A DNA stretch of 64,000 nucleotides from Enoplosus armatus (Eukaryota; Chordata; Actinopteri; Centrarchiformes; Enoplosidae). The notes below the pieces were generated by a model. It had not been told where the DNA came from. It saw nothing but the letters and a program-made list of their open reading frames with translations, and searched no databases. Positions 26,444 through 59,405 of this stretch are shown piece by piece. The position numbers and the translations under genes are program-made. Numbering within the stretch: position 1 is the stretch's first letter; every line of letters starts with the position of its first letter. The DNA lies in assembly GCF_043641665.1 (NCBI RefSeq), contig NC_092198.1, positions 9,561,001 to 9,625,000 of the forward strand. Direction: 5' to 3'.

Positions 26444-26973
26444 AGAGAGGGGCTGTCCTGTCGTTTCCGGCTTCACACACTCAGACAAACAGCGCTTTAC
26501 TACGAGCACAGAGGTCTCGAGCGGCACGCATGACAACAGAAACCTCCCGAGAAACTATTTATCCCGGGAGCAAACTGTGAGAGGACTTCACCGGTCGGTG
26601 CGAAATGCTTTGAAGTTTTCCTGAAATGTCCAGAGAGAAACCACTCATGGAGGAGAGAAAGACATTTTGAAACCTGCTTCTTCTTCTTCTTCTTCTTCTT
26701 CTTCTTCTTCTTCTTCTGTGGAGGAGGATTTTTGGTGAAAAGGTGAAGAAGGAAAAAGGGGACCCGGCAGCAGCGTCGAAGAAGTCCGTTTATGGAAGAA
26801 ACGCACAAGAAGAGTAGCTAACAAGTAGTTTGGATGCACAAGGAGTCGCGTCTTTGCATGCTTTGTGTTCCGAGTGTCAGACACACAGACGGAGAGGAGT
26901 CATCCTCGGTGTCGCTATCTGGCTGTTATATTACTCAGACTAATAAAAGTGGAGAGGACGGGACAGCGCTGAG
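26280..26973 (+). promoter_or_regulatory. itpkb: itpkb promoter and non-coding exon 1
   Basis: A locally GC- and CpG-richer block with a CACGTG E-box within gcacgtgcgcgcgc (26360-26374) and a (GA)n stretch (26410-26436) is followed by a probable 5' UTR exon. The exon ends at 26973 with a strong donor (gctgag|gtaaga). The exact transcription start cannot be read. The exon has several upstream ATGs with short frames, for example MTTETSRETIYPGSKL near 26529, so translation may be restrained. A (TTC)n array lies within it. The next exon in the same direction carries the itpkb start codon. Confidence 0.6.
26679..26716. repeat. (TTC)n trinucleotide repeat in the itpkb 5' UTR
   Basis: About 12 TTC units inside the probable non-coding exon 1. 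A GAA/TTC tract transcribed as UUC in a 5' UTR is unusual and could vary in length. Confidence 0.9.
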
Positions 26974-27634
26974 GTAAGATAACACAGGCCCTGCTGTCAT
27001 GTCAGGACCTCCATCTGCGGAGGGTACTGTTGCTGGATGGACTTTATTACTCTTTAATACCACCACCTGCAGAGTAGATGGAGAGGTAGCAGTGAAAGTT
27101 GGTATGATTATAGGCCTTGTCATGCTTTTAGTATGTGGGGAAAACAAAGTATTTGAGTAGTTTTACTTTTACTTCAAAATAATCTTATGAATTCCTCCTT
27201 CTCCTTCATGTTTGTTTTGTGATTATTGTGATATACAGGACTATATGATACTGTATACTCGTTTGCATCCATAATATTACTTAGACAAGGTGGGAGTTGG
27301 ACAGCATTTAATCTGAATCCACTTATCAAAGCCAATCATTTCAAATCCATTCATGTTTAGCTTTCAACAGCTGTATGTAACAAAAATGGCACATTTTTGA
27401 AAGTCACTGAAAGTCAAATATTGACATCCAAAAAACTGAAACTCAGGTTTTTCAAGATTTTCTTCAGCCAAATAGCTATCTGAATGTTTGGTACATCACT
27501 ATTTACTCATAGAAAGGGAGCTGGAGGACATATTTGACAAGATGTTTGTCAGGCATTACAAATTATTTTACCAGTTCAGAACCAGCTTTAGGAACCCAAC
27601 ACTTGCATTATATTAGTACTTAATAATTAGATTA

Positions 27635-27765
27635 GAGGCTGCAACTGATGGTTATTTCCATTATTGATTAATCTGCTGACTATTTTTCTCGATTAATCGA
27701 CTTGTTTGGTCTGTGAAATGTCGGAAAATCGTGAATAATGGCATCACATTTTTCCAAAGTGCTTT
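27635..27765 (+). mobile_element. Dispersed fish repeat ('gattaatctgctgac' family)
   Basis: The sequence 'aggctgcaactgatggttat' followed by 'gattaatctgctgac' and 'tttggtctgtgaaatgtcgg' is of a kind found in very many copies in teleost genomes. A more degenerate relative may be present at about 48190-48290. It is non-coding. Confidence 0.55.
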
Positions 27766-27796
27766 CTTTAAGTGTTGAGTTCTGAGTATCCCATCT

Positions 27797-28184
27797 GCTG
27801 AGTGGGCGATATGGATAAAATCCTCTATTGCTGTGAAGTAATTTTAGATGGTAGATATTGATATATTTTGTGACATACTAAAGTTTCCGTAAATTCTATT
27901 GAGGAGCTGTTTATGGATGTAATAAACAGAGAGGAATGTGTGTTTTTTGGCTACTCTAGTGGGTTAAATAGCTGCCAAATAAAGTTACATCATCACATTG
28001 ATGCAAAAATCATATATAAATCCAATATTACCATAAATTAGTCCTGCTCATTCATGTGTGACGCTGCTCAGAATTACCTAATACACCCAGAGAAAGAAAT
28101 AATGTAAAGAGTACATCAAAATATCTGTCGGTACACAAATGTTTATCATCTCATCATATTATCTCGTCACATCGCCCCAGCCTG
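27797..28184. mobile_element. Non-autonomous TIR element ('gggcgatat' type)
   Basis: The left end 'gctgagtgggcgatatgg' is mirrored at the right end by 'cacatcgccccagcc'. The inside is AT-rich and includes 'gatattgatatattttgtga'. This layout is that of a short non-autonomous DNA transposon widespread in fish. The ends are diverged, so it is old. Confidence 0.6.
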
Positions 28185-31060
28185 CCATCTGCTTATGTGA
28201 ATTTCAAGGAACAATCATCATCAGCGTCTTCTAAACTTGTTGTCAGCTGAGTTGTTTATGCGTACTGTATGTAGGTTTATTGCCCACTTGTGTAGGCAAG
28301 TGGACAGTTCGAATACTCACACAGGCCCACTCAGTGTGACATTAGGCTGCACAGAAACACAGACAACATTCGGAGGTAGTTTGCATGTGCGGCAATACCA
28401 GAATCATCCAAACCAGTGTCTGTTTGAATTTTGTTCCCTTTTCATTGTGGTTGCCAGTTTTGGTGTGCTAAAGTCATGGTCAGGGTCATGGTTTGCTTCA
28501 CTATCCGGCTTCATGGTTGTTGTTAACAGCTGCTAATAAGATATCTGAAAATGTTTGAAATGTCAACATAGTGCTCATGGACAGTCTAGTATGTCTTCTG
28601 CAGACACGTGTATCTTTTTTTATCTGTAAGGGAGGTGGAGACAAGTGGCTCTCAGCGTGGGATTGAGGAGACAAAATACATGTTGTATTATGGCTTTTCT
28701 AATGGCTTTCTTTTTTGCTGAATGTTTTCTCCCAAGATGTCTACTGAATTTTGTTTTTAAGCTGGTTTTAGGGTGCAATGGATGTCCTCTAATATATGTC
28801 GTCCTACTGTTAAGGCCTTTTCTCTCGTGAAGCAACTTTAAAGGCTAGACCGACTACAGCTAAGAGTTGAACACGGTTTAAAATGTGAGAGTTTTTTTTT
28901 TTCATGAAACTTTGATGGTCATTGTGGGGAGATCGGACCTTTTGACAAGCACATAATTCAGAGAATCCGGAGCTGTCCTCTAGTGCAAAAAGAAAAAAGA
29001 ATAGTCTTTTGGATGCAGCTAACCATGTGCAACATGCAGTGTGAAAATGGTTCCCGCTGCCCAGTGCTGCTTCATTACAGCAACAAAATAAATCTGCTAC
29101 TTCTGCATGAAAGATTTAGAATAGACAACTAAACCAAAATAGCCCGTAAACACCTCTCTTTCCTTTCACCCAGTCCCTGTCCGGTCTCCTTCCCTCTATC
29201 CTTCTCTCTAACCCTCTTTGTCTACTCGAGGTCTGAATCATGATGTTTTCACTGAAACTTAGTGGATGTTTGTGTCCAACAAGCAGAGAGAAGTGATTAT
29301 ACAGTGTGAAAAAAGCTACTCAAGTGACAAGCCTTTCAGACTGTTTTCCTGCCTCGAACTGTGTCACTGCCCAACAAGGAAATCCCATGTTTACGGCGCG
29401 TTCATGACCTGATGTCTTAACTTATCTGGAATCAAAACACATCCCAAGGCATTTTCTGGCAGCTCAGCACATGACAAGAATACCGGTTTGCTTGATCGAG
29501 CCTCAGAACTTGACTGAAATGGGATTGGTTCTCGTTAGAGCTTCAGTGTAGTTTTGCTGACTGTTCTGCGAGACAGAAGTGATTAACATGGTGTGAAAAA
29601 ACATATCTGCCTCTGTTAGGCCGTGCTACTCTGCAACACACACACAACCTATTTCACTGCCAGTTTACTGAGATATTTTGCTGGAGTATGAGAGGAAAAG
29701 TGACTTGATATTTACCCTCATTTCAATTAAATTCCTGTATCAGAGGATCACTTGATTTGCCTATAGTCCAGACTTACTGTTCGCAGTTCTTCACACAGGT
29801 AATGTCTTGCTCATGCTCATCTCACGTTATACAAAGCAGACTGTAAGTCAACCAGCTCTGGATAATCAGACACAGTCAGATGTTTCTGATTCTGTCTCGT
29901 TCCATGCTATTAGCCTGTTTTAAGACATCCATGAACATATTTGAACATAGTGAATGAGTCTCATGTGGCCTGATAATGACTTTCTTGAAACCATCTTGAT
30001 AAATCTGAATACAAGACCAGAAACTTGCCGTAGTGAACACGCTGTCGGTCTTTTGCAGCAAAAAGAGGTCTCGTTATGTAGATCACGTATCTGATCTGTT
30101 GCCTGTCCTCTATCTTTTTCCCTCTCTAGCTTTTCTTCTCCTGTGTTTAATTCTGCTGCCACTTTTTATCTGCATTTGCCTCCCTCTCTACCTCCCTGCC
30201 TCACTTTCCCCTCTGCCTCCTGCCCTTTCTCGTTCTCCCTCTCCTCGTAGTTTCTCTATATCTCCATCTCTCTGCCTTTTTCTGTGTGCCTCCCTCATTT
30301 TTCTCCCTGAAAGAATGTTACCTTATTTTATTTTTAGACTGCAAGCTAATTTCAAACAAACAGTGCGGAGCCGCAGGACAGAGCAGAGCAAAAGATTGTC
30401 ACAGTTTGGCCAGGCTGAACTTTGGCCTTCATGTTGCTGCTCCTTTTAGAACAAAGTTGGGTTTAAGTATGTAACGAAAGCATGAAAAGCTTCATACAGT
30501 TTAATATGTAAAACTCTTAAGTCAGTCTGGTGTAGAATTACTACAGTTACGCAGTTGGAGAGGAGGAAAATGATTGCACAAACATTGTACTCTGTAATAA
30601 AACAGCTGTCTGATTCAAATGAGCGTTATACAAATCTCAGCTTCTATGAAACATTAACAGAAGAAAAGGCAAATTATATCCAGTGAGTGGAACATGTCCC
30701 TTTCTCATTTTCTTCCAATATTAATCTCTCTGTCTGTCCCCCTTTTTCCCTCTTTATTTTTTATGTAGTTCTAATCCCAGCACAAACAATGATATATTAT
30801 GTTTTGAGTTAACAACAGGACGACATGAATAATCTTGTCCATGACGCAGTTACAGAAGGGATCGCTTTCCAGGAATGGAACATTTCCCCTCCAGTGTCTG
30901 CCCTTTTTGAAAAAGGGCATTTATTTGGATTTTTCTTCCAGACTGTTTCTCATTTTGATGCGTACTCTTTGCTTTTTAATAATTAGAAAGGATGGATACA
31001 GTCAAATGAACTTTCCTGATCTTTCTACTCTTTCAGTGGTGGGTGTAGGTTTTCCTGCAG

Positions 31061-50823
<19,763 letters not shown>

Positions 50824-52880
50824 AGTCTTGAAGAGTTTTTTTTTTTTTGTTTTAATCCGAGTGAACATTTGGACACACAGCAAACACTTCCATTCATTCT
50901 TCCTTTCTCCGGGGAACACTTTGGACTTCCTCAGGGGTTCCGTCACAGACGTTTGTCCTCATGTTGGAAACCACATCATCCCATAACAATGTGTGGCTAC
51001 ATCCATTCATGGACGCAACATTTCTATTCATATCCAGTGGATTTCAGGATCTTGCTCTCCCCCCATCCATAGTCCTTTTAATGTGATCCTTACACCCTCA
51101 AGGGACAGCTGTAACAGGCCTTCTTCACAGCAGACATGTTAACTTGTCATAGCAGGAAAAACACAGGGGGAACTAATGACTCTAATGAGTGTCCTCCCTG
51201 TAAACCCGCCCTGTGAACCGGCATGCACAATATCATTAATGTTATTCTGTTATGACATGTCGAAACGTCTGCTGTGAAAAAAAGGTCTATTTTTACAAGC
51301 ATTATACCTGCAAGACAACCTTTTAACTACAGGAATTCTCCAATTAAAAGCCAAAAAAAGTACACTGCCTTACCGAAGTAGAAGGCTAAGGCTGGTGATA
51401 TCCATAAAAAGGCCTCAAACAATATTGTGTTGATCCATCTTTCAATATTTGCCCAGCGCATTTGTTCCTATTGAAGATATAAGTCCTCTAAAAATGGATC
51501 ACAAATATATATTTTTCATTTTCCTGAAACAGCTGGGCACTGTAGTTTTTAGCAAACATTACTCCAACAGGAGGAAATTGTGCATTTGACTGTTTTCAGC
51601 AGCGGATTAATACACATCTGGTGCTCTAATGAGTATTTGGGATCAATTAAAAACAAAAAAACAAAACCACCAGTGCCCATGTTCATTGTAATGACTGAAT
51701 ATGTCACCCAGTGCAACAGTGTGGCTCATGACATGTCTTTAAAGCCATTATGTGTGGAATCTGAAGATTTCTCACTTTGGCGCTCCCTGGTGGTTTCTTC
51801 CTCAGCATATCTGAACCCAATTTTATTGGATTGTTTTGTCCGTTTGACCACAACTTCAGCACATTTCCTCCTTTTTAAAAACCAATCTGCACTCAATTAC
51901 ATTTCCACTGTTAGATATTCTCCATTGTGTGTGTTTTTACTCATGAAAACCTGATTTTAGGTGTGTTTTACAGTGGAAAACAAAACTCGTCTTTTAGCAG
52001 TTTCTCACCTCTGTTTAACCAGTCGCACTCTGTAGACAGAATTTAGATACTGTAGGTTGGTCGGTGAGGTTTTCAGGGGCAGCCATGTTTGCTCCACAAT
52101 AATCTGGCAATAACTGGCAATTATTTGGAGCTAAATGATACATCTCGCAGTAGTTTCAGTATATTTTGGAGGGCATTGTTTCATATCTAACATATTTGCA
52201 GCCAACATGGCGTCCGTAATGCTTCCCTGGCCAAACACTTCTCACCCTTCTCTCACTTTGTTGGGATTGTTCACTATGTACAGTAAGATTTATTATGTTT
52301 GATGTAGTTTTTGTAACATTATTTTAGTGTACTCAAATCCTGTGGAACACTTACAGCCATGAACAATCTTATTTAAGCTATACAGTGCCTTGACATTACA
52401 CAGCCAAGTCAGACTCAGCTAAAAATATGTTCTTACTTTTAAATGTTATGATGGAATTTCCTCTTAGTCTTAACTGTTTCTGTGCTTAGTCATACATGGG
52501 TGCACGTTTATTATCCTCTTAAAGTTTGGGATTAATTTGTATTTCATTCTGTTTTTATTTATAACATTATATTATGTTTTATTTTATTTTTAGTTAATGG
52601 GATACTGTGACGTTTTGAATATTGGGCTGTTCTGTTTTTTTGTCATCAAGCATGTGTTACAGTATGAGTCTGATTGTGGGGCAGGCCGCTGACATTGAGA
52701 ACATCCTTTATTCAAACCATTGGATACGGCTGTAGAAAAGATTGATGATGTTCTCATAATGATACCCATTTCTTTTAATGGGGAATGCAAACAGTTATTT
52801 AGAAACTGGTTGGAGAGATAAGGGAGGGAAAATAATGTAACAGGTTCTTGATGAAAAATAAAAACTAAACAGTATGTAGG
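50824..52880 (+). other. itpkb: itpkb 3' UTR
   Basis: This stretch follows the itpkb stop codon and holds no other gene signal. Possible polyadenylation signals are ATTAAA at 51343-51348 and AATAAA at 52857-52862. The second would give a 3' UTR of about 2 kb, in keeping with the long 3' UTRs of mammalian ITPKB. Confidence 0.5.
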
Positions 52881-54500
52881 TTCCACTCTACCAATATATT
52901 TAAAATGCCAAGGTTTTCAGTTGATGTTTGCAGTGACAGTAGACTGAGAAAGAGACTGATTGTAATTCCATGCAGTGCCTTCTTAAAAAAGTAGTTTGAT
53001 ATTTGGGGAATATACGCTTATTAGCTTTTTTTTGCCAAGAGTTAGATGAAAAGATAGATAGCACTCTCATGTCTGTATGCTAAATATAAAGCATCCGCCA
53101 GCAGCTGGTTAGCCTAGCTTAGCATAAAGACTGGAAATGGGGAAACAAAACAAAGTTAATTAGTGAGTGTTAGAGTTGCAGGTAGGCAGATTTTGTTTGC
53201 TTCGGACAGTACTGTTTCCAATCTTCATGCTAAGCTAAGCTGAACGGATAAGCGTATTTCCCAAAATGTCAAACTATTCCTTTAAGACCAACCATCTTAG
53301 CTATTGCTTATGCTCCCCAATGTGCACTTATGGTTGTTAGTAGGTATCATATTGTTCTGGTTTTGCCGGCTTGTGTATTTATTTAGATTGTTTCTTTAAA
53401 AAGTGTGTATTTGGTGAACAAAAAACATCCTGCTTCCGTGTGTGATTTCTGTGAATTCTCATAAAGGTCTGAGCAGTACAATGGTTTGAACAGGCATCAT
53501 AGCTGCAGTCAGCGAATGGACATGGCTCAGAGTACAAGTACAGTATGTATTTCACCCATAAGGACACTCCTGACCTGAGAAAGCCCACAGTGACCCCACG
53601 CTGCTGCTGCACCTTGGCCACAGAAATTGCTGTATTTACATGGGGGTCATTTGCCATTCAAATCACACCTGCCCACAACAGCAGCAGCATCCGGAGGTTG
53701 TGGGAAAGAAAAGACATGATTCAGGAGCAGGGAGGTCGTGAGAGCGGACCCGCAGAAGAGATGTGATTTCATTTCATGGAGTGTTTGCCGGGAAGATGAA
53801 CCCTTGAGGGTCTTTTTGAACATGCAGCTCCTACAAATTTCAAAGGATGTTGACATTTTCTCCAACTCTTAGGCCAGTCATTGCTTCTTTTGTGCACTTT
53901 TATCATCATATACAGTGATCATTTTTTATACCTGGTTCAAATGCCGTTTACACGTACTCTTTGCATTTGGTACGTGACATACATGTGTGGCATATGACAA
54001 AAGCTTTAGTATGCTTGAGTTTATTTCACCTGGTTTAGATCCCTCGTGTGAAAACTGGGTTGTTGTAGACCCAAATTTGACTATGTCCATGCGAGAGATA
54101 CGTTCACTTAAGAGGACCAGTGAGTTCATTTAGTGTGGGGGAAAAGTTGTAACATCCTTTAAATAACACAATGTAACGGGCTGTGTGGATCTCTGGCGCA
54201 CTCTGCTGTCACTTTACTGACACTGCAGAGAGACGATCATCTAAAAAGGTCACAGTCAGGACCCACATTTGCATTATGACAGAATAAAAAAAAAACTTTT
54301 ATAGTTTTCTGGGGAAATGGCTTTTAACTTGTAATTATTTATATTTATTGCAGTTTATTTGTACATGTTATCACAGTGACTGCTTCAATTTAAAGCTCAG
54401 TTACGATAGATATTTCAGTTTAATTGTCAAGTCATACATTTTTCATGTTCTAATTCCATCTGTTAATTGATTAGTTATAATAATCTAACAGTGTTGGGGT
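52881..54500. other. Intergenic region between itpkb and coq8a
   Basis: About 1.6 kb that holds one TIR element (52988-53285) and otherwise no recognisable feature. In human, PSEN2 lies between ITPKB and COQ8A. No presenilin sequence is seen here. Confidence 0.6.
52988..53285. mobile_element. Non-autonomous TIR element (MITE-like), copy 2
   Basis: The left end 'aaaagtagtttgatatttgg' and the right end 'cccaaaatgtcaaactattc' are approximate inverted repeats of about 35 nt. Internal blocks 'agagttagatgaaaagatag' and 'tagcctagcttagcataaag' match the family of the copy at 3597-4008. It lies just after the likely itpkb polyadenylation site. Confidence 0.85.
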
Positions 54501-54509
54501 GCTGTCCTC

Positions 54510-55163
54510 TCGCCAATAACAGTAGATGGCAGCAGAGGCTCATTTCACCGCCGAGATACAATTATTTTTACAGTTGGCACGTGTGTGTTGTTTGTCCGTT
54601 ATAAAAGTGACATTATTCTCAATGTCGTCGATGTGTCAGCTTTCTGACGCAGCGCAAATCCGTGACGAACCAATGAGGAGCCGCGTTTTAGCCCTCGCCT
54701 CCTGTCAACAGACGGAGAGGACCAATGGGAGCAGAGGACGGGCGGGGGAGAGAGGAGAAATACCAGAGCCGTACATAATTAAAGTTTAGCAGTGCAGCTT
54801 GGTGCGTGTTTATATGGAGAGAGAGAAACTCTGCTACCTCCTTAAACGTGATGAAATGAGGTCAGAGTAGATTTGAGGGGGGTTTAATGCTTCCAGAGGG
54901 GAAACTGAACGGAAATTGCAGATGAAATACAAACAGGGCTGATGAATACACGCATATCTGCAAAAAAAACATTACATCTTAATCATTAAGATGAATGCAC
55001 TATAATAAAAGTCTTTATGCAGGATTTTGTGCAAAATGCGCATGTTTGTCTGAACATGAGCGCCTGCGTGTGCTAACAACAGTGAGGTCCAGGTATGAGT
55101 GTGTTGCGTCAATACACGGCTCTGGCTGCTCTGTGAAGTTGGTAAATAAGGTTTGACCTCGTG

Positions 55164-55198
<35 letters not shown>

Positions 55199-55402
55199 CT
55201 GGATTAAACGCTGCCAGCAGCAGCAGGAGGAGGGCGACCAACACACAACCTGCGTCTCCTGCTGCTAGCAAACAGTGTCCTGTGAAAAGGAAGGCCCCCG
55301 TGAACCTGCTGTTGTGTCTCAACTAAATAAAGAGTGATTAGTTTGACCTCGTCCTCTGACAGAGTCGGAGAAACAAGCGGAGACGTTGCCCGACAGCTGC
55401 TG
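54510..55402 (+). promoter_or_regulatory. coq8a: coq8a promoter and non-coding exon 1
   Basis: The region contains a CTCF-like motif (54519-54532), CCAAT boxes (gaaccaatgagg near 54669, gaccaatggg near 54721) and a GC box (gggcgggg near 54740). This is a CpG-containing, TATA-less promoter layout. A probable 5' UTR exon ends at 55402 with a strong donor (gctgctg|gtgagt). It contains a (GA)15 run (55168-55197). The transcription start cannot be placed exactly. The next exon in this direction carries the coq8a start. Confidence 0.55.
54519..54532 (+). promoter_or_regulatory. CTCF-like motif at the coq8a promoter
   Basis: acagtagatggcag matches CCASYAGRKGGCRS at 13 of 14 positions by eye. It lies between the itpkb 3' end and the coq8a promoter, where a boundary would be expected. 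Confidence 0.4.
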
Positions 55403-57719
55403 GTGAGTATCTGAAATACTGCCACGTATTAGCATGCATTAGCCAATAAATATACTCAGTAACGTGGTATTTGTTTTCGGTTAGTCCTGTTTATAACCTC
55501 GTTCACCGTCGCTTCGACCTCCAACTGGTTGAATACGACAAATCCTCTGCAGCGTGCTGACGTGCTCGTCCTGCCGCCCATGGCTGCTCTGTTACTTCTG
55601 CAAACTTCACCTACCTGCCAACGTGGCAGTGATTTATCCAAAACTCTTTATTAAACCCGCTTACTTTCTGTCAGTCTCAGCAGTGTAAAGCAGCTGTAAT
55701 GTTAGTTTGAATAGTTACCAGTTAAAAACGAGGCACGCGTTTGTTGTTGCAGAGGCTCGTGGCTACACGCCCACGAGTAAGTTGATAATCACAGATTTAA
55801 AAAAATGGGCCCCTTTCGTTAGTTTGAAGAGTTAATGTGGCGTAACTCTCATGAAGTGTTGTATATACTACATTGAAGATGTAATATAGAAGTTTAGTCT
55901 GGAAGGAGCTATATGCTGAGTTATAATAGTTTAGTACTAATAAAATGTGTACAAATAGTGTATGTACCTTTGCATAGTGTATATATCTGCCCAATCCTTT
56001 AGGATGAGGGTGTAAAATCTGTCCAGGGAATACTAAAAAAAATAACCTTTTGGCTAACTCTGGCACATTTACAATAATTTTACATTATAATGAAACAATA
56101 CAATAATTAAATATATGCATGTGCGTAGAGATTATGTAAATGAATGGCTTGAGATTTGGGATATATTATAAACGTATAATCACATATTATTATCACGTAT
56201 TATCACAGATGTATCAGTGTGGTTGTATACAGACGGCCAGTAAGTAACAAGAACTGTGTGCCGAAGACACAGTATGTTTGAGGTAATCTCATTAGTGTTT
56301 CCTTTTGTTTTTTTAAATATAAAATGTCCGGCTCAGTATAAACCTTGGTCGTAGGTCTTTAATAGCCACATTTACGGGATCCTTATCAAAAAGGTTTGTT
56401 TGTGTTGGCTGAGATATTTGCCTCAAACCTGATAATTGTCACTCTGTTGTGGTAATTACCGATAAGATAACTGACAATATTATTCTTGCAGAAGCATAAG
56501 GATGATAAAGGCTAATAACTGCTTTTTAGATTGAGCTGTTTGTTTTCCCACTGCCAGTTTCATTTTTTGTAAACAAATTAAATATTATTAATATAAATTA
56601 ATCTGCAGTATCTGCCTGTGACAGTATTGTACTTTCAAAGTTATTAAGGCTTCATGTTATCAGACACAGTTAAATTGTGTGTGAACTGTAACAATAATAG
56701 TTTTCTTATTCATTAAAGGATAATGAATCGGACAGTCGCTGACATACTGTATCCTGCATCCCTACCTTAGATGTTACAGTTCTGTTGGGTAACTTCTCAA
56801 AATAAATTACAGACTCTCCTCTGTTTTGTAGTCTCGCAGGAAACATGCTTTTAATCACGTTTCCCCAGTTAGTGGTGGTGACGCTGCTGCTGCGGTGGAT
56901 CACCACTGTACGGTAATGGGGGAAACATTTCCCTCTTTTGGCTCAGGATCAGCAGTTGCAGGCAGTGACGGGAGGCTGTCAGGAAGCCGTGAGGTGTACT
57001 GAACAGCATGTAGATATAGACACACACTCAGGCTGCAATGCCTGGTTATTTTCATAGCAGTGAGTCAGCTTGTGGAGGGACAGCAGCAGAGCCCTGACAA
57101 CAACTGAGGCTTAGGTGTGTGTGTGTGTGTGTATTCACCATACAATACCTTGTGTAATCCCAGTTGATGTGCTTTCACAAATACCTTGTAGGGACCTCTC
57201 GCCCACTGGGCATCAGAACTGACCTTTTAGTTTTCCTCTCCACTCTTCACCTCATTACATTTTTACTCAAGTTTTAATATGTATATAGTGTCCTTTCCTC
57301 TGTTTCTGATAGTTGACTTGTTGGCAGCTTGTCCCCACCTACTGAGGCAACACACCCTTATTGACAAATGGGAAGTTACTCAATAGATCATGTTTAGCAA
57401 TAAACAGTAACTTGCATGCATGCAGTGCAAGATTCAATATTTTGCATGAACATTGGCGTTTGCATTCTGCAGCTCTGAGTGCAGCTCTGTGTTAGAACAA
57501 ACTTCCTATCCAACTTTCCAGCCTACTAGAAGGTCTTGCAGGATCTTGCTTCTGAGTTGACTCAGCACAGCACTGTCATAATTGTTATGACAATAAAGTA
57601 CAAAGAACAATCTTTCATTATCTTTCATTAATATTTAAACGTGCCGATGCCTGCAGTATTACTGTAGTCTGTGTCTCTTTATACACAGAGTTCAGTTTGC
57701 ATTTAGCCGCATACAAAAG

Positions 57720-58830
57720 ACAAGACGGAAGAGGAAGATTTAGTTGCATAGTACCTTTCAACAAGGCAAATCAAAGTGCTTTACATGAGAAGGGATTTAA
57801 AAGAAGCACAAGGCAATATAAAAAAAGACATGAATAAGTTTGAAAAGGATTAAAATAGAAGTTTGAAAAGACACATTAAACAGTTAAACATTAAACACAA
57901 AAATTATAGTGCAGCTACAGTGCAGTGCAAGACATCTGATTTAAAAGAACTGAGAGTTGGAGCCGACCTCAAGTTTTCCGGGAGTTTGTTCCAGATATGT
58001 GCTGCGTCTCCAGGTTTAGCTTTGACTCTGGGGACAGTAAGCAGACCTGTCTCAGATTAATAATACTAATTCCTTCAAATAGGATTCAAACCAGTTTAGA
58101 GAAGTGTTGACTATTTGCAGAGTAACAAGGCAGCAGGAGGTGTTATAAGGTTATGTGGTTGATGGGATCAAATTGTGTCATGCTAACTGAATTGGTTTTA
58201 AGTGGATGCACGGACAATACAGACCCTATACCTGATATGGCCTGCTTGTCTAATTTTCTGAATTTTGTCAGTGAAGAAGGAGGAGTGGATATAAGTTCAG
58301 CAGCTACAGACACAGGAGGGGTTGTCAAGAGTAGCAAATAAGGCATGTGCATTATTATTATTGTTTTTGTCAGTTATGTTAGAGAAGAGAAAATACAAAG
58401 TCTCTATTCATAGAAGTCATAATGAACCTGGAGATTTGCTTTTCGCCATCTGTGTTCAGCTTTTCAACACAGCTTTTTACATTTCTACCAGCGTGGCAAT
58501 TCTCCATGGTGTTCTTTCTTACCGGAGACCACCTTCACCTTAGTGGGAGCAATGGCATCAATATCATTCATAATTGTAGAACTGAAATTATCTACTGAAC
58601 AATTCACTGGTGTTATCAGTGATTTCAAAGAAAATGCAGTAATGATCAGAAAGAGCAACATCAGTCACCACAACCTTAGCAATATTAAGACCCTTGGAGT
58701 CCAGTCCCTTTTTTGTGTGTGGGCTCCGTCACATGCTGACTCAGTCCATAGTCATCCACAATACAACACAGTTGTTCAGTGCTGCTGTCCCGGGTGTTTT
58801 AACACAGTTACATGATTTTTATTAAAGTAT
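57720..58830 (-). mobile_element. Dead, internally deleted L2-type LINE
   Basis: On the minus strand three pieces of a LINE ORF2 occur in the right order. First is the end of the endonuclease (DDYGLSQHVTEPTHKKG, then VVVTDVALSDHYCIFFEI). Next is the linker before the reverse transcriptase (LLTTPPVSVAAELIST, MTQFDPINHITL). Last is the C-terminal part (SLNWFESYL, then IWNKLPENLRSAPTLSSFKS). The catalytic reverse transcriptase core is missing between the second and third pieces. Stops and frameshifts occur throughout. The layout fits the L2 clade common in fish. It is a fossil. Confidence 0.7.
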
Positions 58831-59361
58831 TGCTTTGTTCGTCTTCCTGATTTGTGTTCTATAGCTTCCCGCTTTGGGGCTGCTGTTGATCTCCGGTCTT
58901 GTTTTGGGGAACCAACTTGCTGAGTCAGAAACTAAACATATTGTACAAAGCTACAAAGGTGTGTTTGTTATTTGGCAATAATTATCCTCCTAGGCTAAAT
59001 TAATGATAATATTAATAATTAATAATATAATTTTTTTTTTTTTGTTCTTGGGGCTCTGGCTGTTGTTCCTTTGTGTCACAAAGTAAGCCCACCCCTGGTC
59101 TTCAGTCCAGCGCACACAGAGCAGCCCTAAAGGAGGACGGATGACCCACTTACTGACTCACTGTGTGTGTGTGTGTGTGTGTGTGTGTAGCTGCACACAT
59201 TGCTCCGACTCTTTCAGCAACGGCTTTTTTCCATTGGCCCGAATCCCAGTTGAGCTGTGTTGAAGCACGTTGTCACACCCACAAAACAGCACCTGTAACA
59301 CACTAACAAACACACTCTTTAGTAATACTCCAGAGTGTAGCAGAGAGGAATGCAGTGGGAG

Positions 59362-59405
59362 CTCTGTTGTTCAGATAAGAGTCTCTCTGTTGTTCAGATA
59401 AGAGT
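59362..59405. repeat. Tandem 23-bp duplication with GATA sites
   Basis: The unit ctctgttgttcagataagag occurs twice, 23 nt apart. Each copy has a consensus GATA-factor site AGATAAG (59373-59379 and 59396-59402). An inverted TTATCT follows at 59435-59440. Confidence 0.75.

Larger units (their letters stand above)
26974..31060 (+). other. itpkb: itpkb intron 1
   Basis: A 4.1-kb intron between non-coding exon 1 and the exon with the start codon. It contains two repeat elements side by side (27635-27765 and 27797-28184). The 138-residue open frame at 30033-30449 is Leu/Pro/Ser-rich low-complexity sequence and does not look like a gene. Confidence 0.6.

Noticed and set aside
28290..28330. A 'gttcgaa' motif considered as a tRNA T-loop
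   Set aside because: No matching acceptor stem, D-loop or anticodon arm could be built around it.
30033..30449. A 138-codon frame in itpkb intron 1
   Set aside because: It is Leu/Pro/Ser-rich low-complexity sequence from a CT-rich stretch, without splice or start context.
54526..54789. An 87-codon frame in the coq8a promoter region
   Set aside because: It lies over CCAAT and GC boxes upstream of the probable transcript start. It has no known similarity.
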